From assembly GCF_019693445.1 (NCBI RefSeq), contig NZ_JAHRBL010000001.1, positions 496,001 through 560,000 on the forward strand: 64,000 bases of DNA, written 5' to 3'. A program made the translations under genes and the position numbers. Shown here piece after piece: positions 1 to 8,283 of the stretch. Positions within the stretch are counted from its first letter, which is position 1. Every line of letters starts with the position of its first letter. The DNA is from Deinococcus aquaedulcis. GTDB lineage: Bacteria; Deinococcota; Deinococci; Deinococcales; Deinococcaceae. The notes beneath the pieces were generated by a model. It was not told the DNA's origin. It made no database searches and saw only the letters and a program-made list of their open reading frames with translations.

Positions 1-405
1 CACCCCGCCCTGACCGGACAGGTGCACGACCTGCCGTACCCCGCCCGGCGCCCGGAACTGGGCCCGCTGATCTCGCGGCTGCACCCCAAGGTGCCGGCCC
101 AGGCCCTGCGCGCCGCCCTGCCCGGTCAGGACCTGCTGGGGTGGGAGGTGGTGCATTTGCCCGGCCACACCCCGGGACAGATCGGCGTGCAGCGGGACGG
201 GGTCCTGATCGCCGCCGACGCGGTGGTGGGCGCCCCCGACGGCGCGCACCTGCCCCGCGCGGCCTACAACCACGACCATGCCCAGGCCCTGGCGACATTG
301 GAGCGAATGGCCGACATGGATCTGCGCGAAATCTGGCCGGGCCACGGCGGGCCGCTCACGCCCGCGCAGGTGCGTGCCCGGGCAGAGAGGGTTGAAGGGC
401 AATAG
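1..405 (+). CDS. MBL-fold metallo-hydrolase, C-terminal part (cut by window edge)
   Basis: The frame is open from base 1, so the start lies outside the window and only the last ~134 residues are seen. The visible part carries the C-terminal half of a metallo-beta-lactamase fold: the substrate-side motif HLPGHTPGQ, a central Asp in IAADAV, and a closing WPGHGGPLT with the last metal-binding His. These motifs are typical of glyoxalase II-like or lactonase-like hydrolases with a di-metal site; the exact substrate cannot be told. The last codons overlap a GT-rich tandem tract that continues past the stop. Confidence 0.8.
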   Translation, partial: HPALTGQVHDLPYPARRPELGPLISRLHPKVPAQALRAALPGQDLLGWEVVHLPGHTPGQIGVQRDGVLIAADAVVGAPDGAHLPRAAYNHDHAQALATLERMADMDLREIWPGHGGPLTPAQVRARAERVEGQ

Positions 406-419
406 TTGATGGAAAAAGA
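391..419 (+). repeat. GT-rich tandem tract ending in GGAAAAAG
   Basis: A degenerate GTTGA/GATGG-type tract overlaps the stop codon of the MBL gene and ends in GATGGAAAAAG. A close relative lies in inverse orientation at 59694-59729. It belongs to the tract family described in the findings. Confidence 0.5.
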
Positions 420-456
420 AAGGGCGGCGGTGGGGAATGCTCCCTCCCGCCGCCCT
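411..456 (-). terminator. Rho-independent terminator of the BMP gene
   Basis: A 10-bp perfect stem (421-430 with 447-456, AGGGCGGCGG) is followed on the minus strand by a T-rich run (TTCTTTTTCC). It lies about 45 nt beyond the stop of the minus-strand gene at 500-1681. A second 8-bp hairpin (465-492) precedes it. Confidence 0.75.
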
Positions 457-499
457 CCTTCGGGTGGGGCTGGCAAGGCCCGGCCCCACCATCACCCAT

Positions 500-1681
500 T
501 CACTTCTTCGGTTCGTCGGCCACCTGCCCCACCACGCCAGGGGCCACCCAGGCCATGTTGTTCAGGTCGGCCACCGACATCACCTTGCCGGCGGGCACGC
601 GCAGAATGCCGTTGCGGTCTTTCAGGGGGCCGGTGAAGGGGTCGAACTTGCCGCCCTTCTCCATCTCGGCCTTGAGCGCCATCACGCGGTCATACACGCT
701 GATCTTCTTGCCGTTCACGGTCATGGTCTTGGCTTTCAGGGCCGGAATCCACTTGGGGTTGATGGCCATGCCGTCCTGGGCGCCCAGTTCCACGCTGCCG
801 CCGCGCAGCAGATTCCAGTAGTCCACCTTCTGCAGGTTCTTGCTGGTGTAGGTGCCATTGCGGACCTTGGTCAGGAAATCAATGTAGATCTTTTCCCAGT
901 GCACCAGCTGGCCGCTCACCACGTAATCGGGGGCGAACTTGTACATGGGCGAGTAGTGGGCAAAGCTGGGAATCTTGCGGCTGGCGGCGGTTTGCACCAC
1001 GGTGGCGGTGTCCTCGGTAAAGGCCAGGGCGCCGGCCCCCTCGCTGATCAGGGCTTCGGCGGCCTCGCGGGCCTTGTTGGGGTCAAACCACGCGTTGATC
1101 CACTTCACGCTAACGGTGGCTTTGGGGTTCACGGCGCGGGCACCCAGGGCAAAGGCGCTGATGTGGCGCTTGAGTTCGGGGACCGGGAAGGCCGCCACAT
1201 ACCCCAGCTTGTCGCTCTTGCTCACGGCCGCCGCCATCAGGCCGTTGAGGTAGTAGATCTGGTAGAAGTCTGCCATGTAGGTCGCCATGTTCGGCGCGCG
1301 CTTAAAGCCGCTGGCATGGGCAAAAATCACGTTGGGGTACTTCTTGGCGGCTTCCAGCGTCTGGTCCATGAAGCCAAAGGACGTGGTGAAGATCACCTGG
1401 CACTTGTCGCGCACCAGCCGGTCAATCACGGGCGCGGCCTGACCCTCGGGTACGCTTTCCACGTACTTGGTTTCCAGCCAGGGCAGGGCCCGCTCGGTTT
1501 TCTTGCGCGCCTCGTCGTGGGCGTAGCTCCAGCCGATGTCGCCCACCGGCCCCACGTAGATAAAGCAGGCCTTGAGTTTGGCCCCTTGCTGGGCCTGGGC
1601 GGCGGGGCTGGCGGCGGTGGTCAGCGCGGTGGCCACCAGGGCCAGGGTCAGGGGTGCGGCAGCGAGCAGCAGTTTGTTCAT
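500..1681 (-). CDS. BMP family ABC transporter substrate-binding protein
   Basis: A 393-residue secreted solute receptor of the BMP/Med (PnrA-like) family, which typically binds purine nucleosides. Residues 1-30 form a Sec signal peptide ending AQAQ; no lipobox Cys is evident. The mature part begins KACFIYVGPVGDIGWSYAHD, the usual BMP opening, and has the expected length. The start is supported by GGAGG seven bases upstream. The matching permease and ATPase genes lie about 3 kb away on the same strand (4155-7861), separated by the opposite-strand msrPQ genes. It is therefore probably the receptor of that importer, although it is transcribed separately. Ligand identity is inferred from family only. 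Confidence 0.9.
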   Translation of the reverse strand: MNKLLLAAAPLTLALVATALTTAASPAAQAQQGAKLKACFIYVGPVGDIGWSYAHDEARKKTERALPWLETKYVESVPEGQAAPVIDRLVRDKCQVIFTTSFGFMDQTLEAAKKYPNVIFAHASGFKRAPNMATYMADFYQIYYLNGLMAAAVSKSDKLGYVAAFPVPELKRHISAFALGARAVNPKATVSVKWINAWFDPNKAREAAEALISEGAGALAFTEDTATVVQTAASRKIPSFAHYSPMYKFAPDYVVSGQLVHWEKIYIDFLTKVRNGTYTSKNLQKVDYWNLLRGGSVELGAQDGMAINPKWIPALKAKTMTVNGKKISVYDRVMALKAEMEKGGKFDPFTGPLKDRNGILRVPAGKVMSVADLNNMAWVAPGVVGQVADEPKK

Positions 1682-1841
1682 GGAAAGACCTCCGAAAAAG
1701 GGGGCAGGCGCGGCCAGCGCCCTGGGTCTTTATTGTGCCTTCATTTGCTGGCTGGGGGGCCACCCTGTCTGGTGCCCCACCTGACGGTGAGGTGAACCGA
1801 ACGCGGCCAAGCTGCGTACATCTGAGTACAGAGGAGGCCCC

Positions 1842-2849
1842 ATGACCGAGCCGCAGACCCCCCCCGACCACCCGATGCCGACCGAGGAGCAGGAGCGCCG
1901 CCTGCTGGCGCCGGGCAATCCCCTCAACCCCCGGCGCGAGTTTCTGCGCAGCGCCGCGCTGTTTACCGTGACCGCCGGGGCCCTGGGCGGCGGCCTGGAA
2001 CTGCTGACCCGCCGCCCCGGGGCCGGCAGCGCCGAGGCGCAGGCTGCCGATCCCTTCGCCCGCCCGGCCCGTCCCCTAGGCCCCTACGACACCGCCGAGG
2101 CCGTGACCCCCTACCGGCAGGCCACCACCTACAACAATTTCTACGAACTGGGCACCGACAAGGCCGACCCGGCGCGGCTGGCCGGCAGCCTGAAGCCCCG
2201 GCCCTGGACCGTGCGCATTGACGGCGAGGTGCGTAAACCCCAGACCGTGGACATCGACACCCTGCAGTCGTGGTTTCCGCTGGAAGACCGCATCTACCGC
2301 ATGCGCTGCGTGGAAGGCTGGAGCATGGTCATGCCCTGGCTGGGCTTTCCGCTGGCCGCACTGATTCGGCGCCTGGAGCCCACGAGCAAGGCCAAGTACG
2401 TGCAGTTCACGGCGCTGCTGGACCCCAAGCAGCTGCCGGGCCAGCGCCAGCCGGTCCTGGACTGGCCCTATGTGGAAGGGCTGCGGCTGGACGAGGCATT
2501 GCACCCGCTGGCGTTCATGGCCGTGGGCCTGCATGGGCGGGTGTTGCCGGGGCAGAACGGCGCGCCGCTGCGGCTGGCCGTGCCGTGGAAATACGGCTTT
2601 AAAAGCATCAAGAGCATCGTGCGCATTACCCTGACCGAAAAGCAGCCGCAAACCACCTGGGCCCTGGCGGCGCCGCGCGAATACGGCTTTTACGCCAACG
2701 TGAACCCGGCGGTGCCGCACCCGCGCTGGAGTCAGGCCACCGAGCGGCGCATCGGCGAGCTGGGGCGGCGCAAGACGCTGCTCTTTAATGGCTACGCCGA
2801 TCAGGTGGCGGGGCTCTACAAGGGCATGGACCTGCGGAGATTTTTCTGA
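1842..2849 (+). CDS. msrP: Protein-methionine-sulfoxide reductase catalytic subunit MsrP
   Basis: A 335-residue periplasmic molybdopterin enzyme that reduces methionine sulfoxide in exported proteins. A twin-arginine signal is visible (RREFLRS, Arg31-Arg32, then a hydrophobic stretch), fitting Tat export of a folded cofactor protein. The molybdenum-ligating Cys is in RMRCVEGW (Cys156). The body follows the sulfite-oxidase/YedY fold: substrate region after YNNFYELG, and late YGFKSIKSI and HPRWSQATE motifs. A strong Shine-Dalgarno AGAGGAGG precedes the ATG. The stop overlaps the likely start of msrQ, its membrane electron donor. Confidence 0.95.
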   Translation: MTEPQTPPDHPMPTEEQERRLLAPGNPLNPRREFLRSAALFTVTAGALGGGLELLTRRPGAGSAEAQAADPFARPARPLGPYDTAEAVTPYRQATTYNNFYELGTDKADPARLAGSLKPRPWTVRIDGEVRKPQTVDIDTLQSWFPLEDRIYRMRCVEGWSMVMPWLGFPLAALIRRLEPTSKAKYVQFTALLDPKQLPGQRQPVLDWPYVEGLRLDEALHPLAFMAVGLHGRVLPGQNGAPLRLAVPWKYGFKSIKSIVRITLTEKQPQTTWALAAPREYGFYANVNPAVPHPRWSQATERRIGELGRRKTLLFNGYADQVAGLYKGMDLRRFF

Positions 2850-3481
2850 CGCGCCGCCGTGCGCCGCTGCGGTGGCTGGTGCCAGCGGTGGTGACGGGCG
2901 GCCTGCTGCCTGCCGCCGTGCTGGTGCTGGACGCCCTGAGCGGCGCCCTGGGGGCCAACCCCATTCAGCGCGCCACGCAGCAGACGGGCCTACTGTCGCT
3001 GGTGCTGCTGCTGCTGTCGCTGGCCTGCACGCCCCTGCGGCGCTGGACCGGCTGGACGTGGCCCGCGCGGGTGCGCAAGAGCCTGGGGCTGCTGGCTTTT
3101 GGCTACGCCGCCCTGCACTTTCTGATCTACCTGTTTGACCACGGTTTTGCCCCTGCCCAGATGGCCGAGGACGTGCTGGAGCGGCCCTTTATCACGGTGG
3201 GGTTCACGGCCCTGCTGCTGCTGGTGCCCCTGGCCCTGACCAGCACCCCGCGCGCGGTGCGGCGCCTGGGCTTTGCGCGCTGGACGCAGTTGCACCGGCT
3301 GGTCTACGTCTCGGTGTGGCTGGCCACGCTGCACTACTACTGGGGCGTGAAAAAGGACCACACGCCCCCCCTGATCGCGGCAGGAGTGCTGGCACTCCTG
3401 TTCCTGGCGCGCTGGTGGCGGCGGCCCCAGCGGCACGCGGCCTGGCCCCTCCCGACAGATCGCGGGTCGGCGTCGCCTTGA
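2846..3481 (+). CDS. msrQ: MsrQ haem-binding membrane subunit (probable CTG start)
   Basis: A polytopic membrane protein of the ferric-reductase-like family that passes electrons from the quinone pool to MsrP. Several hydrophobic helices and His residues are seen ([33 protein letters not shown]), the likely haem ligands. A GTG at 2879 would remove the N-terminal basic segment [11 protein letters not shown]. The frame stays open to a CTG at 2846 that overlaps the msrP stop (CTGA), with GGAGA six bases upstream, so I place the start there (211 aa). This start is an inference; the family call is firm. Confidence 0.85.
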   Translation: MTRRRAPLRWLVPAVVTGGLLPAAVLVLDALSGALGANPIQRATQQTGLLSLVLLLLSLACTPLRRWTGWTWPARVRKSLGLLAFGYAALHFLIYLFDHGFAPAQMAEDVLERPFITVGFTALLLLVPLALTSTPRAVRRLGFARWTQLHRLVYVSVWLATLHYYWGVKKDHTPPLIAAGVLALLFLARWWRRPQRHAAWPLPTDRGSASP

Positions 3482-3564
3482 GAGGCGGGGGCCCTCTGGG
3501 TGCGGTGTGTGGGCAAGAGAATGACCGGCACAGGCAACGGCACCCGGGGGCCGACCTATGGCGA

Positions 3565-3589
3565 GAGGGCGGTCCAGTCCGCCGCCCTC
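3565..3589 (+). terminator. 8-bp perfect hairpin after msrPQ
   Basis: GAGGGCGG and its exact complement flank a 9-nt loop about 85 nt downstream of msrQ. There is no U-tract on either strand, so terminator function is only suggested. Confidence 0.35.
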
Positions 3590-3674
3590 CACTGACAACA
3601 AGCGGGGCGGGTCTGGCCCTGCCGCGCAACTTGGCCGGCGAGAACCGGGCTAGCGCGCTAGCATGGGGGCTCGC

Positions 3675-4055
3675 ATGACCCTGAGCGCGCTGCTGTTGAC
3701 CCTGGCCCTGGGCGGCCCCACGCTGAACGTCACTGTGGCCGCGCCCCCCGGCCTGAGTTTCAGTGCGCTGGCGCCGTCCACGGTGTCGGTGGTGGTGGGT
3801 GACCGTGAACAGGTGGCCGCGCTGCGGGGCGTGCCCGACCCCACGGCCCCCGAGGCCTACACCCGCCTGCTGCCTGCCCGCCTGACCCTGCCGGCAGACG
3901 CGCGGGGCCCGGCCACCGTCCGCCTGCGCCTGTTCCTGTGCGATAAGGCGCGCGGCCTGTGCACTGTGCAGGAGCAGGTGCGCCGCGTGACCCTGACGCC
4001 GGGACGGACCCTGACTGTGGCGTTTACGCCGACCCAGCACCGTTGGCGGCCGTAG
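3675..4055 (+). CDS. Small secreted protein, unknown function
   Basis: A 126-residue protein with an N-terminal signal peptide (MTLSALLLTLALGG), then a beta-rich mature region with two Cys (FLCDKARGLC) that could form a disulfide. Those Cys and the position after msrPQ hint at a periplasmic redox context, but no domain is recognised. An upstream in-frame ATG at 3663 exists. I prefer 3675 because it begins a clean signal peptide and because 3663 overlaps the TAGCAT -10-like box at 3659-3664. Confidence 0.65.
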   Translation: MTLSALLLTLALGGPTLNVTVAAPPGLSFSALAPSTVSVVVGDREQVAALRGVPDPTAPEAYTRLLPARLTLPADARGPATVRLRLFLCDKARGLCTVQEQVRRVTLTPGRTLTVAFTPTQHRWRP

Positions 4056-4085
4056 GGGCAAAGGGAAGGAGGTCGTGCTTGATCG

Positions 4086-4117
4086 AAAAACGCCCCACAC
4101 TGTGAAAGTGTGGGGCG
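4086..4117 (-). terminator. Rho-independent terminator of the ABC importer operon
   Basis: An 11-bp perfect stem (CGCCCCACACT at 4091-4101 with 4107-4117) and 5-nt loop are followed on the minus strand by TTTTT. It ends the minus-strand permease/ATPase operon. Confidence 0.85.
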
Positions 4118-4154
4118 CGCCGGCAGCGGCTTTGGGCCGCTTAGCCCTCCTCTG

Positions 4155-5048
4155 TCAGCGTTCGCCGCGCACGTAGGGGCGGCCCAGGGCGGCGGGGGCG
4201 TCGCCAGCCTGCCCGCGCACCCCGGCCAGCGCCAGCACGACCAGCACCAGCACAAAGGGCATGGCGCTGAAGACTTCGGTGGGCACCGGGCTGCTGCCCT
4301 GCAGGCGGAACTGCAGGTAATACAGGAACCCGAAAAACAGCGCGCCCAGCACCGCCCGCAGCGGTCGCCAGCCCACAAAAATCACCAGGGCCACGGCAAT
4401 CCAGCCCAGGCCCGCCGTCATGTTGTCCGCCCACGAGGACCGGTAGGCCAGCGACAGAAAGGCGCCCGCCAGCCCGGCCAAGGCGCCGCCCCCCAGCACC
4501 GCCAGCACCCGCACCAGCGCCACATTCACGCCCAGCACGTCGGCTGCGGCCGGGTTCTCGCCCACCGAACGTAGGGTCAGCCCGGCCCGCGTGGCGGACA
4601 GCCAGAAGGCCAGCCCCGCCGCCAGGGCCAGCGCGGCCACGGTAAACGGACTGAGGGCCACGCCAAAAACTGTCCAGTCGGGGACCTTGTTAAAGAGCGG
4701 CAGGCCTTCAAAGCGCTTGCCCAGCAGGCCAGCGGTCCCGGTGCCGATCAGGGCCAGCGCCAGGCCACTCACGAACTGGTTGGCCCGCAGCGTCACAGTG
4801 GCCAGCGCGTGCAGCCCCGCGAGCAGCGCGCCCGCCGCCATAGCCGCGCCCACCGCCAGCCACAGATTGGCGTCTGGGGCACTGGCCGCCACCGCAAAGG
4901 CGGCCAGGGCGCCCACCGCCATCAGCCCTTCCACGCCCAGGTTCACCACCCCGGCGCGTTCATTCAGAATCGCCCCCAGACAGGCGAGCAGCAGCGGCGT
5001 GCCCACCGCCAGCGCGCGGGCCAAAGCTTCGAGAATCAGGGTGTCCAT
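4155..5048 (-). CDS. ABC transporter permease, nucleoside-type (second permease)
   Basis: A 297-residue polytopic membrane protein of the branched-chain/nucleoside permease superfamily. The start MDTLILEALARALAVG has GGAG eight bases upstream. Near the N-terminus the motif LNERAGVVNLGVEGLM, diagnostic of the partner permease in BMP-dependent nucleoside importers, is present. The reading frame extends upstream into the intergenic repeat, but that segment is Pro/His-rich and unlike a permease, so the shorter start is chosen. It is the last gene of a three-gene minus-strand operon (ATPase, permease, permease), 147 bp after the previous permease. Confidence 0.9.
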   Translation of the reverse strand: MDTLILEALARALAVGTPLLLACLGAILNERAGVVNLGVEGLMAVGALAAFAVAASAPDANLWLAVGAAMAAGALLAGLHALATVTLRANQFVSGLALALIGTGTAGLLGKRFEGLPLFNKVPDWTVFGVALSPFTVAALALAAGLAFWLSATRAGLTLRSVGENPAAADVLGVNVALVRVLAVLGGGALAGLAGAFLSLAYRSSWADNMTAGLGWIAVALVIFVGWRPLRAVLGALFFGFLYYLQFRLQGSSPVPTEVFSAMPFVLVLVVLALAGVRGQAGDAPAALGRPYVRGER

Positions 5049-5064
5049 GTGGGGGCTCCGGAAG

Positions 5065-5100
5065 GGGAAGTGGGGTGTAGGAAGTGGGAAGTGGGAAAAG
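5065..5100 (+). repeat. GT-rich tandem tract ending in GTGGGAAAAG
   Basis: A GGGAAGTGGGG/GGAAGTGGGAAGTGGG array ends in GGGAAAAG. It matches the tract at 14997-15032 in about 30 of 32 positions and is related to 58174-58204. It lies between the two permease genes, antisense to them, and adds about 100 bp to what is otherwise a compact operon. Confidence 0.7.
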
Positions 5101-5195
5101 AAGGAAGCGGGGGGCAGGGCGCGGTGCGCGGGAGGGGTGGGGTTTGACAGGCCCGCTGGGCCGCATGAGGCAGTCTCACTGCCATCTGCCACCCC

Positions 5196-6251
5196 CTACC
5201 CCCGGCCCCACACCACGCGGTGACGCACAAACACTTCGCCGGAAATCAGGCACAGCAGCATGACGCCGCTGAAGATATCCACCACGCGGAAGGGCAGGTT
5301 CAGGTCAATTTTCAGGAGGTCGCCGCCGGCCAGCAGCACGCCCATCAGCGGCGCGGTCAGCAGGCACAGGGCGGGATGGCCGCGCGCCAGCCACGCCACG
5401 ATCACGGCCGTAAAGCCGTAGCCCAGGCTGATCTGCCCGGCTTCCAGCAGGCGGTGGTGAATCCCGGCCACCTCGCCCGCACCGGCCAGCCCGGCGAGGC
5501 CGCCCGTCAGCAGGGCCACCAGCGTGGCGACACGCGCCGCCTTGAGGCCGGCGTAGCGGGCCGCGCCGGGGTTCTCGCCCACCACACGCAGGGCGTAGCC
5601 GAAGGTGGAGCGCGTGAGCAGCCACTGCAGCCCCAGCGCCAGCGCCACGCCCAGCACCAGCGTGGGCCAGTGCACCTGGGTGCCGCTCAGGGTGGGCAGC
5701 CACGCCTGCGGGGCAAAGGTATCGGTGTAGATGTACCCGCGCACGTCCTTGCCCTTCCAGGGCCCGGCGATCAGGTAGGTGACCAGCGCGGCGGCCACGT
5801 AATTCAGCATCAGGGTGGACAGAATCTCGTTGACATTCACCCGGCGCAGCGCCGCTGCGATCAGGGCCCAGAGGCCGCCGCCCACAAAGCCCGCCGCGAA
5901 CATGGCCGGCAGCAGCAGCGGGCCGGGCAGCGGCACAAACAGCGCGGTGCCCGCCGCGAACACCGCCCCCAGCAGCAACTGCCCCTCGGCGCCAATGTTG
6001 AAAAACTGCGCCCGGAAGGCCAGCGCCAGCCCCGAGCCGATCAGCAGCAGCGGAATGGTGCGCCGCGCGACCTCGGCCAAGCCCGTGGGGTCGCCCAGGG
6101 TGCCGCGCAGCATGGTGCCGTACACCGTGCCCGGCGCCTGCCCGGCCAGCACAAAGACCAGCGCGCACAGCAGCAGCGCGGCGGCCACCGAGGCCAGGGT
6201 GACCAGTGCGGCGCGGGCGGGGGAGGGGGTGGTCAGCGGCACGAACCTCAT
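5196..6251 (-). CDS. ABC transporter permease, nucleoside-type (first permease)
   Basis: A 351-residue inner-membrane permease of the BMP-associated importer. Multiple hydrophobic helices are seen, with the family motif FNIGAEGQLLLGAVFA after the second segment and VNEILSTLMLNYVA later. Its ATG overlaps the ATPase stop by 4 bp (ATGA), indicating translational coupling. It is expected to form a heterodimer with the permease encoded at 4155-5048. Substrate (probably nucleosides) is from family knowledge. Confidence 0.92.
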   Translation of the reverse strand: MRFVPLTTPSPARAALVTLASVAAALLLCALVFVLAGQAPGTVYGTMLRGTLGDPTGLAEVARRTIPLLLIGSGLALAFRAQFFNIGAEGQLLLGAVFAAGTALFVPLPGPLLLPAMFAAGFVGGGLWALIAAALRRVNVNEILSTLMLNYVAAALVTYLIAGPWKGKDVRGYIYTDTFAPQAWLPTLSGTQVHWPTLVLGVALALGLQWLLTRSTFGYALRVVGENPGAARYAGLKAARVATLVALLTGGLAGLAGAGEVAGIHHRLLEAGQISLGYGFTAVIVAWLARGHPALCLLTAPLMGVLLAGGDLLKIDLNLPFRVVDIFSGVMLLCLISGEVFVRHRVVWGRG

Positions 6252-7861
6252 GCGCCCACCCCCTGCTCGTTGCCGGATTGCTGGGCTCCAGGGAGGCTGT
6301 GCGGATGCGCGCCGCCCATCAGGAGGCCCAGCGACTCGCGGCTGACCTCGGCGGCGGGGTAGGGACCGCGCAGCTGGCCGCCCACCATCACCCCCACGCG
6401 GTCCGAGAGGCTCAGGAGTTCATCCAGGTCCTCGCTGACCAGCAGCACGCCCGCGCCCTGTTCGGTGCGCGAGAGCAGCGCCCGGTGCACCTGATCGGTG
6501 GCCCCGATATCCAGGCCGTAGGTGGGGTGCACGGCCAGGATCAGGCGGGGCTGGCCCGCCAGTTCGCGCGCCAGAATCAGTTTCTGAATGTTGCCGCCGC
6601 TCAGCAGCCGCACCGGGGTGTGCAGGCCCGGGGTGGCCACCGCGTAGGCCTCGACCTCGCGGCGGGCGCGTTCATCGGTGGCCTTCAGGTCGCGCGCCAG
6701 GCCCCGGCCCAGGGGCGGGCGGTCATAGTCGCGCAGGGCCAGATTCTCGCTGACGGTCATGGTGGGCACGGTGCCGCTGTGCAGGCGGTCTTCGGGAATG
6801 TGGGCCACACCCGCCTGGAAGCGCTGGGCCGCGTCCCCGGTCAGCGGCTGGCCGTCCAGGGTCACGTGGCCGGCCGCCTCCCGCAGCCCGGCCAGCACCT
6901 CCACCAGTTCGCTCTGGCCGTTGCCGGCAATCCCCGCCACGCCCAGCACTTCACCCGCGCGCAGCTCAAAGGACACGCCGCGCAGCACCTCCGGGCCCCG
7001 GGCCCCGGTCGCGCGCAGCCCCTGCACGCTCAGCAGGGTGGGGGCTGCTTCTGGGGGCGCCCCGGCGGTCCGCTTGCGCGCAAAATCCACGCTGCGGCCC
7101 ACCATCAGTTCGGCCAGCGCCTCGCGGGTGGCGCCAGCGGTGCTCAGGCCGCCCACCACCTGCCCCTTACGCAGCACGGTCACGCGGTCGGCCACGTCCA
7201 GCACCTCGTCAAGCTTGTGAGAAATGAAAATCAGGCTGTGCCCGCCCGCGCGCAGTTCGCGCATCACCCGGAACAGCCCCTCGGCTTCCTGCGGGGTCAG
7301 CACACTGGTGGGCTCGTCCAGAATGAGCACGCGGGCGCCGCCCAGCAGGGCGCGCAGGATCTCCACCCGCTGCTTTTCGCCGGGCGAGAGGTCAGCCACC
7401 CGGGCCTCCGGGCGCACCTCCAGCCCGTAGCGCGCCGAAAGTTCCCCCAGCCGCGCCGCGACCTGCCGCGCCGGAAACAGCCCGCGACCCGTTCCCAGCG
7501 CCAGATTCTCGGCCACGGTGTGCCGCGCCACCAACAGGGGGTGCTGCGGCACCAGCCCAATGCCCAGCCGCCGCGCCTGCGCCGGGCTGCCGATGCGCAC
7601 CGGCTGGCCCTGCACCTCCAGCGTGCCCTCATCGGGCTGATAGAGGCCATACAGCATGGAAATCAGGGTGCTTTTGCCCGCGCCGTTCTCGCCCAGCAGC
7701 GCCAGCACCTCGCCGCGCGCCACGGTCAGGTCCACGCGGTCATTGGCCACCACGCCGGGAAAGCGCTTGGTCACGCCGCGCAGGCGCAGGGCCGGGGGCC
7801 CCCCTTCGTGCAGGGGCGCGTCGGGTGGGGGCGGGGCTGGGGGCACACTCACGCCCGCCAT
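6248..7861 (-). CDS. ABC transporter ATP-binding protein, duplicated ATPase domains (nucleoside-type)
   Basis: A 537-residue cytoplasmic ATPase with two fused ABC domains, as in sugar/nucleoside importers. Domain 1 has Walker A GENGAGKST (residues 57-65), signature LSPGEKQRVEI and Walker B VLILDEPTSVL. Domain 2 has a degenerate Walker A (GIAGNGQSE), signature LLSGGNIQKLILAREL and a weak Walker B, the usual asymmetry of this family. It heads the operon and its stop overlaps the first permease. A Pro-rich N-terminal tail (about residues 6-22) precedes the first domain. No clear Shine-Dalgarno or TANNNT box precedes the ATG. Confidence 0.93.
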   Translation of the reverse strand: MAGVSVPPAPPPPDAPLHEGGPPALRLRGVTKRFPGVVANDRVDLTVARGEVLALLGENGAGKSTLISMLYGLYQPDEGTLEVQGQPVRIGSPAQARRLGIGLVPQHPLLVARHTVAENLALGTGRGLFPARQVAARLGELSARYGLEVRPEARVADLSPGEKQRVEILRALLGGARVLILDEPTSVLTPQEAEGLFRVMRELRAGGHSLIFISHKLDEVLDVADRVTVLRKGQVVGGLSTAGATREALAELMVGRSVDFARKRTAGAPPEAAPTLLSVQGLRATGARGPEVLRGVSFELRAGEVLGVAGIAGNGQSELVEVLAGLREAAGHVTLDGQPLTGDAAQRFQAGVAHIPEDRLHSGTVPTMTVSENLALRDYDRPPLGRGLARDLKATDERARREVEAYAVATPGLHTPVRLLSGGNIQKLILARELAGQPRLILAVHPTYGLDIGATDQVHRALLSRTEQGAGVLLVSEDLDELLSLSDRVGVMVGGQLRGPYPAAEVSRESLGLLMGGAHPHSLPGAQQSGNEQGVGA

Positions 7862-7971
7862 CCTGGCACAGCGCCCGCGTGCTGGTCACGCCCAGGGTCG
7901 TGCAGGGGAGGGGAGGCAGGGTGGGCGCGTCTGGTCAGTGCTACGGAGGCCGGATCACCCGTGACCGCCTC

Positions 7972-8100
7972 TGTGCTTCGGTGCTTGCATGCCGCTCCGT
8001 CCCCGTTGTTCCTGCTCTGCGGCGCCGCTCTGCGAGCGCCTCTGGTCGGGTTCACCCGTTCTTCCATCACCGATGAACCGGAAGCCTTACTCCTTCCAGC
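7972..8100 (-). repeat. Dispersed intergenic repeat, copy A
   Basis: It shares a ~125-bp layout with 46790-46915: CTTCGGTGCTT, a C/T-rich stretch, CTCTGCGGCGCCGCTCTGCGAG, GGGTTCA, GAACCGGAAGCCTTA. The CTCTGCGgCGCcGCTCTG core recurs at several other intergenic sites. Confidence 0.65.
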
Positions 8101-8235
8101 GAAGAACCCCGGAGTCGCCCCCGGGGTTCCAGAACCGCCCGCGCTCACAGCGGTCTTCCGTTCCGCCCAGGGGAGGCAAGCACCCCCCTCAACGCCACTT
8201 CAACCGCTGTCTGTCCCGGTGACTCGCGCCGCTCG

Positions 8236-8276
8236 CGCCACATGACCTGCAGGGTTCACTGTCAGGTCATGTGGCG
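8236..8276 (-). terminator. 14-bp perfect hairpin after the phosphatase gene
   Basis: Arms CGCCACATGACCTG (8236-8249) and its exact complement (8263-8276) flank a 13-nt loop, 7 nt beyond the minus-strand stop. No U-tract follows, so it is a stabilising or factor-dependent end rather than a classical terminator. Confidence 0.5.
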
Positions 8277-8283
8277 ACCTCTA

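Larger units (their letters stand above)
7862..8283. other. Intergenic region with dispersed repeat copy
   Basis: About 420 bp between divergent-side ends of the ABC operon and the phosphatase gene. It holds one copy of the dispersed repeat (7972-8100) and a 14-bp perfect hairpin (8236-8276). I see no convincing gene. Confidence 0.6.

Noticed and set aside
437..1795. A 452-codon plus-strand open frame
   Set aside because: It is the antisense shadow of the BMP gene; His/Gly/Ala-rich content typical of reversed GC-rich coding sequence. Many similar long shadows were ignored.
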